From Streptomyces noursei (GTDB lineage Bacteria; Actinomycetota; Actinomycetes; Streptomycetales; Streptomycetaceae), in the NCBI RefSeq assembly GCF_016917755.1, contig NZ_CP070326.1, forward strand, positions 9,734,001 to 9,798,000: 64,000 nt of DNA, read 5' to 3'. The position numbers and the translations under genes are program-made. The notes beneath the pieces were generated by a model. It was given only the letters and a program-made list of their open reading frames with translations, ran no database searches and was not told the origin of the DNA. Shown in pieces: positions 8,575-16,579 of this stretch. Numbering within the stretch: the stretch's first letter is position 1; each line of letters begins with the position of its first letter.

Positions 8575-9981
8575 TCACATGAGGTACTGGCAGGTGCCGC
8601 GCGGGATGTACTGGCCGTGTCCGGCGCGTCCGGTGAACTCCCGGGCGTCGATGACGGGTTCGCCGCGGGAGAGGACGGTGACGACCTGTCCGGTGATCCG
8701 CTTGCCCTCGTAGGCGGAGTAGTCGACGTTCATGTGGTGGGTGCGCGCGGAGAGGGTCTGCTCGGCGGTGGGGTCGTAGAGGACCAGGTCGGCGTCGGAA
8801 CCGGGGGCGAGGGTGCCCTTCTTGGGGTAGAGGCCGAACATCCGGGCCGGCGTGGCGCAGGCGATCTCGATCCAGCGGCGGCGACCGATCCGGCCCTCGA
8901 CGACGCTCTGGTGAAGCAGGTCCATCCGGTTCTCCACGCCCGGCAGCCCGTTGGGGATCTTGGAGAAGTCGTCGCGGCCCAGTTCCTTCTGGCCGCGGAA
9001 GCAGAACGGGCAGTGGTCGGTGGAGACCACCTGGAGGTCGTTGGTGCGCAGCGCCCGCCAGAGCGCCGCGTGGTGCTCGCGGGGGCGCAGGGGGGTGGAG
9101 CAGACGTACTTGGCGCCTTCGAAGTCCGGCTCGGCGAGGTTGTCGGTGGACAGGAAGAGGTACTGCGGGCAGGTCTCGCCGAAGACGTTGAGTCCGGCGT
9201 GCCGGGCCTGGGCGATCTCGTCGACGGCCTGCTCGGCGGAGACGTGGACGACGTAGAGGGGCGCGCCGGCGATCCGGGCGAGCTGGATGGTGCGGTGGGT
9301 GGCCTCGGCCTCCAGGAGCGGGTGGCGGACCTCGCCGTGGTAGCGGGGGCCGGTGTGGCCCGCGGCGAGGGCCTGTTGGATCAGGACGTCGATGGCGGGG
9401 CCGTTCTCGGCGTGCATCAGGACCAGTCCGCCGTTGCCGGCGGCGCGTTGCATGGCGCGGAGGATCTGGCCGTCGTCGCTGAGGAAGACGCCGGGGTAGG
9501 CGGTGAACAGCTTGAAGGAGGTGACGCCCTCGGACACCAGGAGGTCCATCTCCTTGAGGGTGTGGTCGTTGACGTCGGAGAGGATCATGTGGAAGGCGTA
9601 GTCGATGGCGCACTGGGCGTCGGCCTTGGCGTGCCACAGGTCCAGGCCGGCGCGCAGCGCCTGGCCGCGGGTCTGGACGGCGAAGTCGACGAGGGTGGTG
9701 GTGCCGCCCCAGGCGGCGGCGCGGGTGCCGCTTTCGAAGGTGTCGGAGGAGAAGGTGCCGCCGAACGGGAAGTCCAGGTGGGTGTGGGCGTCGACGCCGC
9801 CCGGGATGACGTACTTGCCGGTGGCGTCCAGGACCCGGTCGGCGCCGGCCGTCCAGCCGTCGGCGATCGCGCTGTCGTGCGCGGCGAGGGCGGCGATCCG
9901 GCCGTTCTCGATCAGGACGTCGGCGTGCGTCTCCTCGGCGGCGGTGATGACCAGTCCGCCCCGGACGACCGTACGGCTCAT
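8575..9981 (-). CDS. hydA: Dihydropyrimidinase (D-hydantoinase family)
   Basis: Predicted 468-residue cyclic amidohydrolase that opens dihydrouracil, dihydrothymine or 5-substituted hydantoins to N-carbamoyl amino acids. Binuclear zinc ligands are visible: DAHTH (H66, H68), the carboxylatable Lys in SFKLFTAYPG (K157), the His in LMHAENG and VHVSAEQA, and the Asp of STDHCPF. The length is normal for the family. The ATG at 9981 follows AGGGAG. It is transcribed from a promoter element (10050-10083) that is nearly identical to the one ahead of the amidase gene at 14420, tying it to the other half of the pathway. Confidence 0.93.
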   Translation of the reverse strand: MSRTVVRGGLVITAAEETHADVLIENGRIAALAAHDSAIADGWTAGADRVLDATGKYVIPGGVDAHTHLDFPFGGTFSSDTFESGTRAAAWGGTTTLVDFAVQTRGQALRAGLDLWHAKADAQCAIDYAFHMILSDVNDHTLKEMDLLVSEGVTSFKLFTAYPGVFLSDDGQILRAMQRAAGNGGLVLMHAENGPAIDVLIQQALAAGHTGPRYHGEVRHPLLEAEATHRTIQLARIAGAPLYVVHVSAEQAVDEIAQARHAGLNVFGETCPQYLFLSTDNLAEPDFEGAKYVCSTPLRPREHHAALWRALRTNDLQVVSTDHCPFCFRGQKELGRDDFSKIPNGLPGVENRMDLLHQSVVEGRIGRRRWIEIACATPARMFGLYPKKGTLAPGSDADLVLYDPTAEQTLSARTHHMNVDYSAYEGKRITGQVVTVLSRGEPVIDAREFTGRAGHGQYIPRGTCQYLM

Positions 9982-10049
9982 CTCGGCTCCCTACCTGACG
10001 CCACGTCACAAGCTGGTCTACACCCGTAGATTCCGGACGGGAAGGAGAC

Positions 10050-10083
10050 ACCGTAGAAGCATGTCACCCACCGTGGCAATACC
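10050..10083 (-). promoter_or_regulatory. hydA promoter with conserved element
   Basis: On the minus strand, TTGCCA (10074-10079) and TACGGT (10050-10055) are separated by 18 bases. The block CACCSACCGTGGCAADACC (plus-strand reading) at 10065-10083 recurs at 14494-14512 ahead of the amidase gene. Over the 21 bases 10063-10083 and 14492-14512 the two copies match at 19 positions. Confidence 0.6.
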
Positions 10084-10316
10084 GTGACGGAAGATCGGCC
10101 GGCGGAGGGGTGTCGCGGCGGCGGCCAGCCGGGTGGTCCAACAGGTGACGCGCGAGGCTTTGGGGGTCGCGCCCGGGAGGGGTGCGGGGGCGGCCGAATG
10201 GGCAGGTAACAGACTCCGGAACCCACAACTTCGAAAGTCATCAAGGAATCGCACCTTCACAATCAGCACCAAGGACGTCAAAAAGCGCACACATGACGTC
10301 AGAAAGGCGATGCGCC

Positions 10317-11201
10317 ATGGAGCAGAGCACACCGTGGGAGTTCTCCGACGACCGCGGGCGCCTGGTGGTGGCCGGAGCACGGCCGGAACGGATCGTGGCG
10401 TACATACAGGCGGGGGCCACGCTGTGGGACCACGGCATCCGGCCGGTGGGCCTGTTCGGCTCCCAGCACGACGGGGTGGCGGCCGACCCGGCCAAGGCCG
10501 GTGAGCTGCCGTTGACCGAGATCCGCTACCTCGGCTCGGGCACCGCGCTGCACCCGGACGCCCTGCTGGCGGCCCGCCCGGACCTGGTGGTGGCGGTCAC
10601 CTACGACGGGGAGCAGGTGTACGGCCTGGAGGCGAAGACCGCGCAGGAGCTGGAGGAGAAGGTCCCGGTCGCCACCGTCGCGGTGGGCCCGGGCCGCAGC
10701 CTGGCCGAGGTGCGGGAGCGCTTCGCGGCGCTGGCCGGCTCCCTGGGGCACGGCGAACCGCTCACCCTGGCAAAGGAGTTGGACGCGGCGGAGGACGGGC
10801 TGCGGCAGGCGACCGGCGGCCCGGTGCGCCCTCGCGTGGTCGCCCTCTCCCCCGCCGGACCGGACAAGGTACACCTGGCCCGACCGGGCACCTGGCCGGA
10901 CCTGCGGGCGCTGGCCGAGCACGGCGCGGAGCTGCCGGAACCGGCGGCCGGCGCCGGGGCGAACTGGTCCACGGTCGGCTGGGCGGAGGCCGCGGCGCTC
11001 GCCCCGGACGTCGTCCTGATCGACGTGCGGGCCAACGCCGCCCGGGTCGAGGCGCTGCGGACGGACGAGAACTGGCGGGCGATCGAGGCCCGGGTCCGAC
11101 TGCTGCCGTGGAACCCGGAGGCCCCGGTCAGTCGGCGCGCGCACTCCCGCTTCTTCACCGAGGTGGCCGACGCGGTGCGCGCGGCCGCCGCCCGGGCATA
11201 G
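10317..11201 (+). CDS. Periplasmic-binding-protein-like (Fe-siderophore SBP fold) protein without signal peptide
   Basis: Predicted 294-residue protein resembling iron-siderophore/cobalamin-type ABC substrate-binding proteins: PERIVAYIQAGATLWDHG at the N-terminus, ARPDLVVAVTYDG mid-protein, and the second-lobe block VGWAEAAALAPDVVLIDVR. No signal peptide or lipobox is present, so it is probably cytosolic, which is odd for a substrate-binding protein. No permease or ATPase is adjacent. It is on the plus strand between two halves of the minus-strand pyrimidine cluster. I took the ATG at 10317; in-frame upstream ATGs lack support. Confidence 0.65.
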   Translation: MEQSTPWEFSDDRGRLVVAGARPERIVAYIQAGATLWDHGIRPVGLFGSQHDGVAADPAKAGELPLTEIRYLGSGTALHPDALLAARPDLVVAVTYDGEQVYGLEAKTAQELEEKVPVATVAVGPGRSLAEVRERFAALAGSLGHGEPLTLAKELDAAEDGLRQATGGPVRPRVVALSPAGPDKVHLARPGTWPDLRALAEHGAELPEPAAGAGANWSTVGWAEAAALAPDVVLIDVRANAARVEALRTDENWRAIEARVRLLPWNPEAPVSRRAHSRFFTEVADAVRAAAARA

Positions 11202-11249
11202 CACCCCGGAGCCCTCGGTGCTGTGGCCGCGGGGCACCCGTGCACCCCC

Positions 11250-11278
11250 TTGACGGCATCTGGAAACAAACCTAACTT
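11250..11278 (+). promoter_or_regulatory. Consensus-like promoter of the heparin-lyase-like gene
   Basis: TTGACG (11250-11255) and TAACTT (11273-11278) are spaced by exactly 17 bases in an unusually A-rich stretch, 38 bases before the ATG at 11316. This is one of the best sigma-HrdB-type promoters in the window. Confidence 0.65.
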
Positions 11279-11315
11279 TCACTCCCGTCCCCTTCCCCAC
11301 GTCGGGAGTCCGACC

Positions 11316-12152
11316 ATGAAGCGACCCCTAACCCCCCACCTGCGCAAGGGTGTTGCCCTCGCCGTCGGCCTCGCGCTGACCGGCGCCTGCTCCGCGGTCG
11401 CCCACCGGGCCCCGGCCGCGGCCCGCACCGGTGACGCGCCCCCGGCCGCCGGCCGGCACGCGGCAACGCTGTGGCGCGCCGACCCGGCCAGGGGCACCGG
11501 CAACTTCGAGGGCACGGAGACGAAGCCGGGCACGGTGCGGGTGGTCGACGACCCGACCGGCCGGCACGGGAAGTCCTTCGAGCTGCACACCTCCGGTGAG
11601 AAGGTCGACGGGCCCACCCGGGTGCGGGTGGAGACCCGCGGCCACCGCACCGGCGCCGGCCCGCTGCGCTTCTCCCGGGAGGGCGACGTCTACTACATCG
11701 GCTGGCGCTCCATGTGGGGCCCACTGCCGACGAAGAAGGGCGACTGGGTGGTCCTGTGGCAGCTCAAGGACTACGGCTCGGGCGCCGCCACCCCGCCGCT
11801 GTCGCTGCGCGCCCGCGGTGACGGCACCGTCGACCTGGAGTACTGCGACCCCGAACTGAGGACCACGCGGCTCTGGCACACCCCGCTCACCCTCCACGCC
11901 TGGCACGACTTCGTCGTCGGCATCAAGGTCTCGAAGGACCCGACCCGCGGCTGGGTGCGACTGTGGCACGACGGCACCGCCCAGCAGCTGCCCGGCGGCA
12001 CCGAGCAGTACCCCGCGGCGACCCTGCGCGGCGACTGGGTCACCGACAAGTGGGGCGTCTACCGCTCCGACGGCGTCCGGGGAGCGGCCACCGCCTGGCT
12101 CAACAGCCCGGCGGTGGGCCGGAGTTACCGGGATGTGGCGCCCGCCGGCTGA
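11316..12152 (+). CDS. Secreted polysaccharide lyase (heparin lyase I family)
   Basis: Predicted 278-residue exported protein. The N-terminus has a basic start, a hydrophobic core (ALAVGLALTGA) and a Cys in LTGACSA that could be a weak lipobox or simply follow an ordinary signal peptide. The mature part shows the beta-jelly-roll features of the heparin-lyase-I/polysaccharide lyase family: YYIGWRSMWGPLP, WVVLWQLKDYG, a WHDFVVGIKVSKD strand, and a late WGVYRSDG. The natural substrate is unknown. It has its own promoter (11250-11278) and ends at a strong hairpin (12199-12230). Confidence 0.75.
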   Translation: MKRPLTPHLRKGVALAVGLALTGACSAVAHRAPAAARTGDAPPAAGRHAATLWRADPARGTGNFEGTETKPGTVRVVDDPTGRHGKSFELHTSGEKVDGPTRVRVETRGHRTGAGPLRFSREGDVYYIGWRSMWGPLPTKKGDWVVLWQLKDYGSGAATPPLSLRARGDGTVDLEYCDPELRTTRLWHTPLTLHAWHDFVVGIKVSKDPTRGWVRLWHDGTAQQLPGGTEQYPAATLRGDWVTDKWGVYRSDGVRGAATAWLNSPAVGRSYRDVAPAG

Positions 12153-12198
12153 GCCATCGGCCGGCGGTTCGGGGCGGGGTCCGCAAGGCCGGGGGCCG

Positions 12199-12230
12199 GG
12201 GCCGTACCGGACGGGGGTCCGGTACGGCCC
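12199..12230. terminator. 14-bp perfect hairpin between convergent genes
   Basis: GGGCCGTACCGGAC (12199-12212) and its exact complement (12217-12230) flank a GGGG loop. It lies between the stops of the lyase gene (plus) and aminotransferase gene (minus), so it is a likely bidirectional terminator. Confidence 0.75.
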
Positions 12231-12261
12231 GGCGGACGGGAGCCCGGCGCGCGGACGGCTC

Positions 12262-13581
12262 CTACGACGACGCGTCCGCGAGCTGCCGCTGGGTCTGGCG
12301 CAGGGCGTCCGCGAGCAGGTCCGCGCCCTGCTCCGCCTCGGCGACGGTGAGCGTGAGCGGCGGCGCAATGCGGAGCGCGGCGCCGCCCTGGCCGCCCTTG
12401 CCGACCAGCAGACCGCGCTCCCGGGCGGCCTCCAGCATCAGCGTGGCGGCCTCCGGCGAGGGCTCGTCGGTGCCCGGCCGGACCAGCTCGATCCCGATCA
12501 TCAGGCCCCGGCCGCGAATCTCCCGCACCACGTCCAGACCGGCCGCCACCGCCCGCAGCCGCTCGATGAGCAGCCCGCCGACCCGCCGGGCGTTGCCCTG
12601 GAGGTCGTGCTCCAGGAGGTAGTTGAGGTTGGCCAGGCCCGCGGCCATGGTGATCGGGCTGCCACCGAAGGTCGAGATGGAGTTGGCGGACAGGCAGTTC
12701 ATGATCTCGGCGCGGGCCACCACCCCGCCGAGGGACATGCCGTTGCCGATGCCCTTGGCGAAGGTGAGCAGGTCGGGCGGCCCGTTCTCGGCGTGCGCCT
12801 GCCAGCCCCAGAAGTGGTCGCCGGTGCGGCCCCAGCCGGTCTGCACCTCGTCGCTGATCCACAGGATCCCCTCGCGGGCCAGCACCTCGCGGAACGCCGC
12901 GTACAGCCCGTCCGGCGGGGCGGTGAAGCCGCCGACGCCCTGCACCGGTTCGGCGATCAACGCGGCGACGCCGCCGGCGGTCTGCTGGAGCAGGTCCTCC
13001 AGGTCCGCGACGCAGGCCGCGACGTACTCCGCGTCGCCGAGGTCGGCGTACGGGCCGCGGGAGCGCACCCCGCCGTGCACGTAGAGGGTCTGCAGGGGCG
13101 AGAGGCTGGTGGGCGACCAGCTCTGGTTGCCGGTGATGGCGACGGTGGAGAACGACCGGCCGTGGTAGCTGTTGCGCATCGCCAGCACCTGGTTGGAGCG
13201 GCGATGGGTGGTGGCCAGCAGCAGGGCGGCGTCGTTGGCCTCGGTGCCGGAGGTGGTGAAGAAGACCCGGGCGTCGGGGATGCCGGAGAGCGCCGCGATC
13301 CGCTCCGCCAGCTCCACCATGGGGCGGGAGAGGTAGAGCGTGGAGGTGTGCAGGATCCGGCCGGCCTGTTCGCCGACCGCCTTGGTCACCTCGGGCAGGG
13401 CGTGCGCGGTCATGGTGGTGAGGATGCCGCCGAAGAAGTCGAGGTAGCGGTTGCCCTCGGCGTCCCAGACGTGCCGGCCCTCGCCGTGGGTGAGCTCCAG
13501 GGGTTGTGCGTAGTAGAGGCTCAGCCAGGAGGGCATCACCGCGCGGTGCCGGGCGTGCAGGCTTCCGGTGTCGTGGGTCAC
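12262..13581 (-). CDS. Class III PLP-dependent aminotransferase
   Basis: Predicted 439-residue aminotransferase of the omega-amino acid/alanine-glyoxylate class III group. Features are FFTTSGTEANDAALLLA, the PLP-ring Asp in WISDEVQTGWGRTGDHFWG, and the Schiff-base Lys in LTFAKGIGNGMSLGGVV. The GTG start overlaps the amidase stop by four bases (GTGA), so translation is probably coupled. Position after a beta-ureidopropionase-like enzyme suggests transamination of beta-alanine or 3-aminoisobutyrate to the semialdehyde, the last step of reductive pyrimidine breakdown. That substrate is inferred. Confidence 0.87.
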   Translation of the reverse strand: MTHDTGSLHARHRAVMPSWLSLYYAQPLELTHGEGRHVWDAEGNRYLDFFGGILTTMTAHALPEVTKAVGEQAGRILHTSTLYLSRPMVELAERIAALSGIPDARVFFTTSGTEANDAALLLATTHRRSNQVLAMRNSYHGRSFSTVAITGNQSWSPTSLSPLQTLYVHGGVRSRGPYADLGDAEYVAACVADLEDLLQQTAGGVAALIAEPVQGVGGFTAPPDGLYAAFREVLAREGILWISDEVQTGWGRTGDHFWGWQAHAENGPPDLLTFAKGIGNGMSLGGVVARAEIMNCLSANSISTFGGSPITMAAGLANLNYLLEHDLQGNARRVGGLLIERLRAVAAGLDVVREIRGRGLMIGIELVRPGTDEPSPEAATLMLEAARERGLLVGKGGQGGAALRIAPPLTLTVAEAEQGADLLADALRQTQRQLADASS

Positions 13582-14420
13582 GGCTGCACCAGCCCTTCGT
13601 AGGCGTCGGGGCGGCGGTCGCGGTAGAAGGCCCACTGCTGGCGGACCTGGTCGATCAGGCCGAAGTCCAGGTCGCGGACGACCAGTTCCTCCTTGGTGTC
13701 GCTGGCGGTCTCGCCGACGAACTGACCGCGCGGATCGACGAAGTAGCTGGAGCCGTAGAACTCGTTGTCGCCGTACTCCTCCACGCCCACCCGGTTGATC
13801 GCGGCGACGAAGTACTCGTTGGCGACGGCCGCCGCGGGCTGCTCCAGCCGCCACAGGTAGCCCGACAGACCGCGCGAGGTGGCGGAGGGGTTGTAGACGA
13901 GCTGGGCGCCGTTGAGGCCCAGTTGCCGCCAGCCCTCGGGGAAGTGGCGGTCGTAGCAGATGTAGACGCCGATCCGGCCGACGGCGGTGTCGAAGACCGG
14001 CCAGCCGACGTTCCCCGGGCGGAAGTAGTACTTCTCCCAGAAGCCCTTGACCTGCGGGATGTGGTGCTTGCGGTACTTGCCGAGGACGGTGCCGTCGGCG
14101 TCGATGACGGCCGCGGTGTTGTAGTAGAAGCCGGACTGCTCGACCTCGAAGACCGGGACGACGACGACCATGCCGGTCTCCCGGGCGAGGTCCTGCATAC
14201 GGCGCACGGTCGGGCCGTCCGGCACCGGCTCGGCCCAGCGGTAGTGCTCCGGCTCCTGCACCTGGCAGAAGTACGGCGCGTTGAAGACCTCCTGGAAGCC
14301 GATCACCTTCGCACCCTGCGCGGCCGCCGCCCTGGCGTGCTCCTCGTGTTTCGCGATCATCGATTCGGTGTCGCCGGTCCAGGTCGCCTGGACCAGTGCG
14401 GCACGCACAACATCGGCCAT
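13578..14420 (-). CDS. Nitrilase-superfamily amidase, beta-ureidopropionase-like
   Basis: Predicted 280-residue C-N hydrolase with the full Glu-Lys-Cys triad: E44 in GFQEVFN, K118 in GKYRKHHIPQ, and C155 in GVYICYDRHFPEGWR. The block GFWEKYYFRPGN and overall length match beta-ureidopropionase and N-carbamoylputrescine amidase relatives. With dihydropyrimidinase nearby, hydrolysis of N-carbamoyl-beta-alanine to beta-alanine, CO2 and NH3 is the best guess. The ATG at 14420 has AAAGGAG upstream. It is the first gene of a two-gene operon with the aminotransferase. Confidence 0.88.
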   Translation of the reverse strand: MADVVRAALVQATWTGDTESMIAKHEEHARAAAAQGAKVIGFQEVFNAPYFCQVQEPEHYRWAEPVPDGPTVRRMQDLARETGMVVVVPVFEVEQSGFYYNTAAVIDADGTVLGKYRKHHIPQVKGFWEKYYFRPGNVGWPVFDTAVGRIGVYICYDRHFPEGWRQLGLNGAQLVYNPSATSRGLSGYLWRLEQPAAAVANEYFVAAINRVGVEEYGDNEFYGSSYFVDPRGQFVGETASDTKEELVVRDLDFGLIDQVRQQWAFYRDRRPDAYEGLVQP

Positions 14421-14479
14421 GGGCTGCTCCTTTGTCGATGCGTCAGCCTGCGGTGCGCGCGTCTACTCGCGTGGAGGCG

Positions 14480-14512
14480 ACCGTAAGGGTCGTCACCGAC
14501 CGTGGCAAGACC
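14480..14512 (-). promoter_or_regulatory. Amidase-aminotransferase promoter with conserved element
   Basis: On the minus strand, TTGCCA (14503-14508) and TACGGT (14480-14485) are spaced by 17 bases. The surrounding block matches the hydA promoter element at 10063-10083, differing at only two of 21 positions. Confidence 0.6.
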
Positions 14513-14545
14513 ATCTCTCTGCGCGGCGCGGCGGGGTGGAGCCGG

Positions 14546-15970
14546 TCAGGGCGCGGCGGGGAGGCCGGCGGCGCGCAGGGCGTGCGCGAGGTCGCGGTGG
14601 CGGTCCCGGGAGACGGCGCGGGCCGCGGCCAGCAGCGGCGGCCCGAGGGCACCGGGGTTCGCCGCGACCAGCGCGGCCGCCTCGTCGGGGGTGCGGGACC
14701 GGGCCACCCCGGCCAGCAGTTCCTCGAACTGGCCGGGGCGACCGAGGTCGAGCAGGGCCAGCGCGGTCGCCGCGACCTCGGCGACGGGGCGGGCCACGCT
14801 CTGCCGGAGCAGCGTCGTACCGTCGGCGGGGCGGCCCGCAGCGGCCAGCGCGTCGGCAGCGGCGGCGAGCCCGGCGGGCGGCAGACCGGCCGCCTCCCAG
14901 AGCAGGACCGGGACGTCGGAGGCGAGGCCGACGCCCTCCAACGCGGCGAGGAGGAGAGGGAGTTCGGAGGCCGGACGGGTCGCGGCGGCGCACAGTTCGG
15001 CGTGTGCGGGGCCGGTCGCGCCGGTCGCGCGGAGCCGGGCGAGGCGGTGCGCGGTGGCGGTGGCGACGCGACGGGCATCGGGTCCGGGGTCGGCGGGCGG
15101 GGCATCGTCGGGTGCGCCACTCTCCGCGTCCGGCGCGGCATACGCCCCGGCGAAGCGGGCGCCGCGCGGGGCCGGTCGGGACGCGGCGGCGGGCTGCGCC
15201 GTGGGGGGCTCGACGGTCACCGGGTCGGCGTACGACGGCCCGTCCGACAGCTCCAGCCCGGCGAACCGCGCACCCCGGGGGCGGGCCGTCCGCGCCCCGG
15301 CCCGGGGGCGGACGGCCGCGGCGGGCGACTCGGGGTCGGCCTCGACGGGTAAGTCCGGGACGGCTTCGGCGGGTGGTCCCGGGAAGACTTCGGCGGGCGC
15401 CCCCGGAAGGGTTTCCGCGGGTGGTCCCGGGACACCCGCCGCAGCGTCGGACGCCGGGCCCGGCCGGTCCGGCAGCGCCGCCAGGCGGGCCCGCAGCTCC
15501 CGCACCCGGGCCTGCGCGCGGGCCAGGTCGTCCCGGGCCCAGGCCAGTTCCCGGGAGAGCTGCGCCTCCTCGGGCGGACCGGCGGCGGCCCGGGCGACGG
15601 CCTCCAGTTCGCGGGCGCGCCGCGCGGCCCGCTGTTGCTCGCGGAGCATCAGCTCCAGCCGCTCCCGGAGGGCGGGTCGGCTGCCGGGCCGGGCGTCGTG
15701 GTCGGCGACCGCACGGGCGTGCAGCAGTCTGGCGCGCGGCTCCGCGGTGCGTACCGCCCGCTCGCCATGGCGCGCCGCGAGATCGCGCAGCAGCGACTCC
15801 ACCACGTCCCAGGGCGGCACCTCCCGGCCCTCCAGGCAGGCTCGCAGGCCCTCCGGGTCGCGCCGCGCGAAGACCCCGTACCACCCGGCCGCCGGGTCGA
15901 GCAGCCGCCCGAGACCGGTCAGGTACCGGGCAAACTCCGTAGCGGGCGGCAGGAGTTGAGTGTCCGTCAT
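14546..15970 (-). CDS. Uncharacterised protein with degenerate HTH-like start and Ala-rich helical C-terminus
   Basis: Predicted 474 residues; not recognised as a characterised family. Residues about 10-70 (FARYLTGLGRLL, LEGREVPPWDVVESLL) resemble the first helices of Streptomyces XRE/NTPase N-termini, where a short HTH is followed by LPPW-VV. A Glu/Arg-rich coiled-coil segment follows (about 110-185), then a Pro/Ala/Asp-rich linker, and a C-terminal array of short Ala/Leu helices recalling pentatricopeptide- or HEAT-like packing. The ATG at 15970 is preceded by GGGGGAGGG. It stands alone, and I do not assign a function. Confidence 0.6.
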   Translation of the reverse strand: MTDTQLLPPATEFARYLTGLGRLLDPAAGWYGVFARRDPEGLRACLEGREVPPWDVVESLLRDLAARHGERAVRTAEPRARLLHARAVADHDARPGSRPALRERLELMLREQQRAARRARELEAVARAAAGPPEEAQLSRELAWARDDLARAQARVRELRARLAALPDRPGPASDAAAGVPGPPAETLPGAPAEVFPGPPAEAVPDLPVEADPESPAAAVRPRAGARTARPRGARFAGLELSDGPSYADPVTVEPPTAQPAAASRPAPRGARFAGAYAAPDAESGAPDDAPPADPGPDARRVATATAHRLARLRATGATGPAHAELCAAATRPASELPLLLAALEGVGLASDVPVLLWEAAGLPPAGLAAAADALAAAGRPADGTTLLRQSVARPVAEVAATALALLDLGRPGQFEELLAGVARSRTPDEAAALVAANPGALGPPLLAAARAVSRDRHRDLAHALRAAGLPAAP

Positions 15971-16139
15971 ACCGTGCCCTCCCCCTGCGGACCGGACTTC
16001 TCCGGCCTGACCGCATTGGACACCCGGCATGTTTCGGGGAGGGTGCCGGGCGTGCTACGGGGACTTTTCCGAACCCTCAGGCTGCTCGCCCGTCACCCCT
16101 GACCGACCGGTCCTGCGACAGGCCGACCGGTTCTGCGAG

Positions 16140-16331
16140 TCAAAGCAGGTGGTCCGCCTTGCCCGCCTTCACCTCTCGGATCAACGTACGCAGGGCCTCT
16201 ATCGAGTCGGTGAGGTAGCGATCCTCCTCGCCGTTGACGGCGATATAGGCGTTGCCGTCGGCGTCGGTGCCCATTCTGAAGCAGTTGTTGCCCTCGCCGC
16301 AGAACGGGGCTTCCCAGGTGATGTCAGACAT
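16140..16331 (-). CDS. DUF397-like small protein
   Basis: Predicted 63 residues. The ending AYIAVNGEEDRYLTDS...LRTLIREVKAGKADHLL matches the DUF397 pattern (IAVRDS..., then a C-terminal VKAG-D tail), with a divergent N-terminal half. DUF397 proteins are usual partners of DUF5753-type XRE regulators in WhiJ/AbaA-like loci. Here it starts 8 bases after the regulator's stop codon, with TAGGAGAG overlapping that stop. Since the regulator is broken by an IS, its expression may be lost or altered. Confidence 0.65.
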   Translation of the reverse strand: MSDITWEAPFCGEGNNCFRMGTDADGNAYIAVNGEEDRYLTDSIEALRTLIREVKAGKADHLL

Positions 16332-16339
16332 TCGCTCTC

Positions 16340-16573
16340 CTACAGTTGTCGCGCGATGGCGTGAATGAAGTCCCGTGACCGCTCGGGCGTCAGAGCGTTC
16401 TCCGCCATCCAGTCAAGGTGCGCTCGGTACTTGGCGAGTTGAGCCTCGGCGTGAGTGAATTCCGGCCCGTGCGCGGAGTCGAGTTGCACGGTGTCGAGTC
16501 GGGGAACGGCACCTTCGGCGTAGAGGAGGGCGTGGCCTGCGCCCGGGAACGCACCGCATTCAACAGGAATCAC
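16340..16573 (-). pseudogene. C-terminal fragment of the IS-split XRE/DUF5753 regulator
   Basis: The 77-residue frame reads VIPVECGAFPGAG, LLYAEGAVPRLDTVQLDSA, then HAEAQLAKYRAHLD and a closing ERSRDFIHAIARQL. This is the typical end of a DUF5753 domain. It lacks the DNA-binding part and begins right beside the IS end. Joining it to the fragment at 17121-17759 across one copy of the CTA target duplication restores EHVSLRVIPVECGAF in frame. Confidence 0.8.
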
Positions 16574-16579
16574 CCTTAG

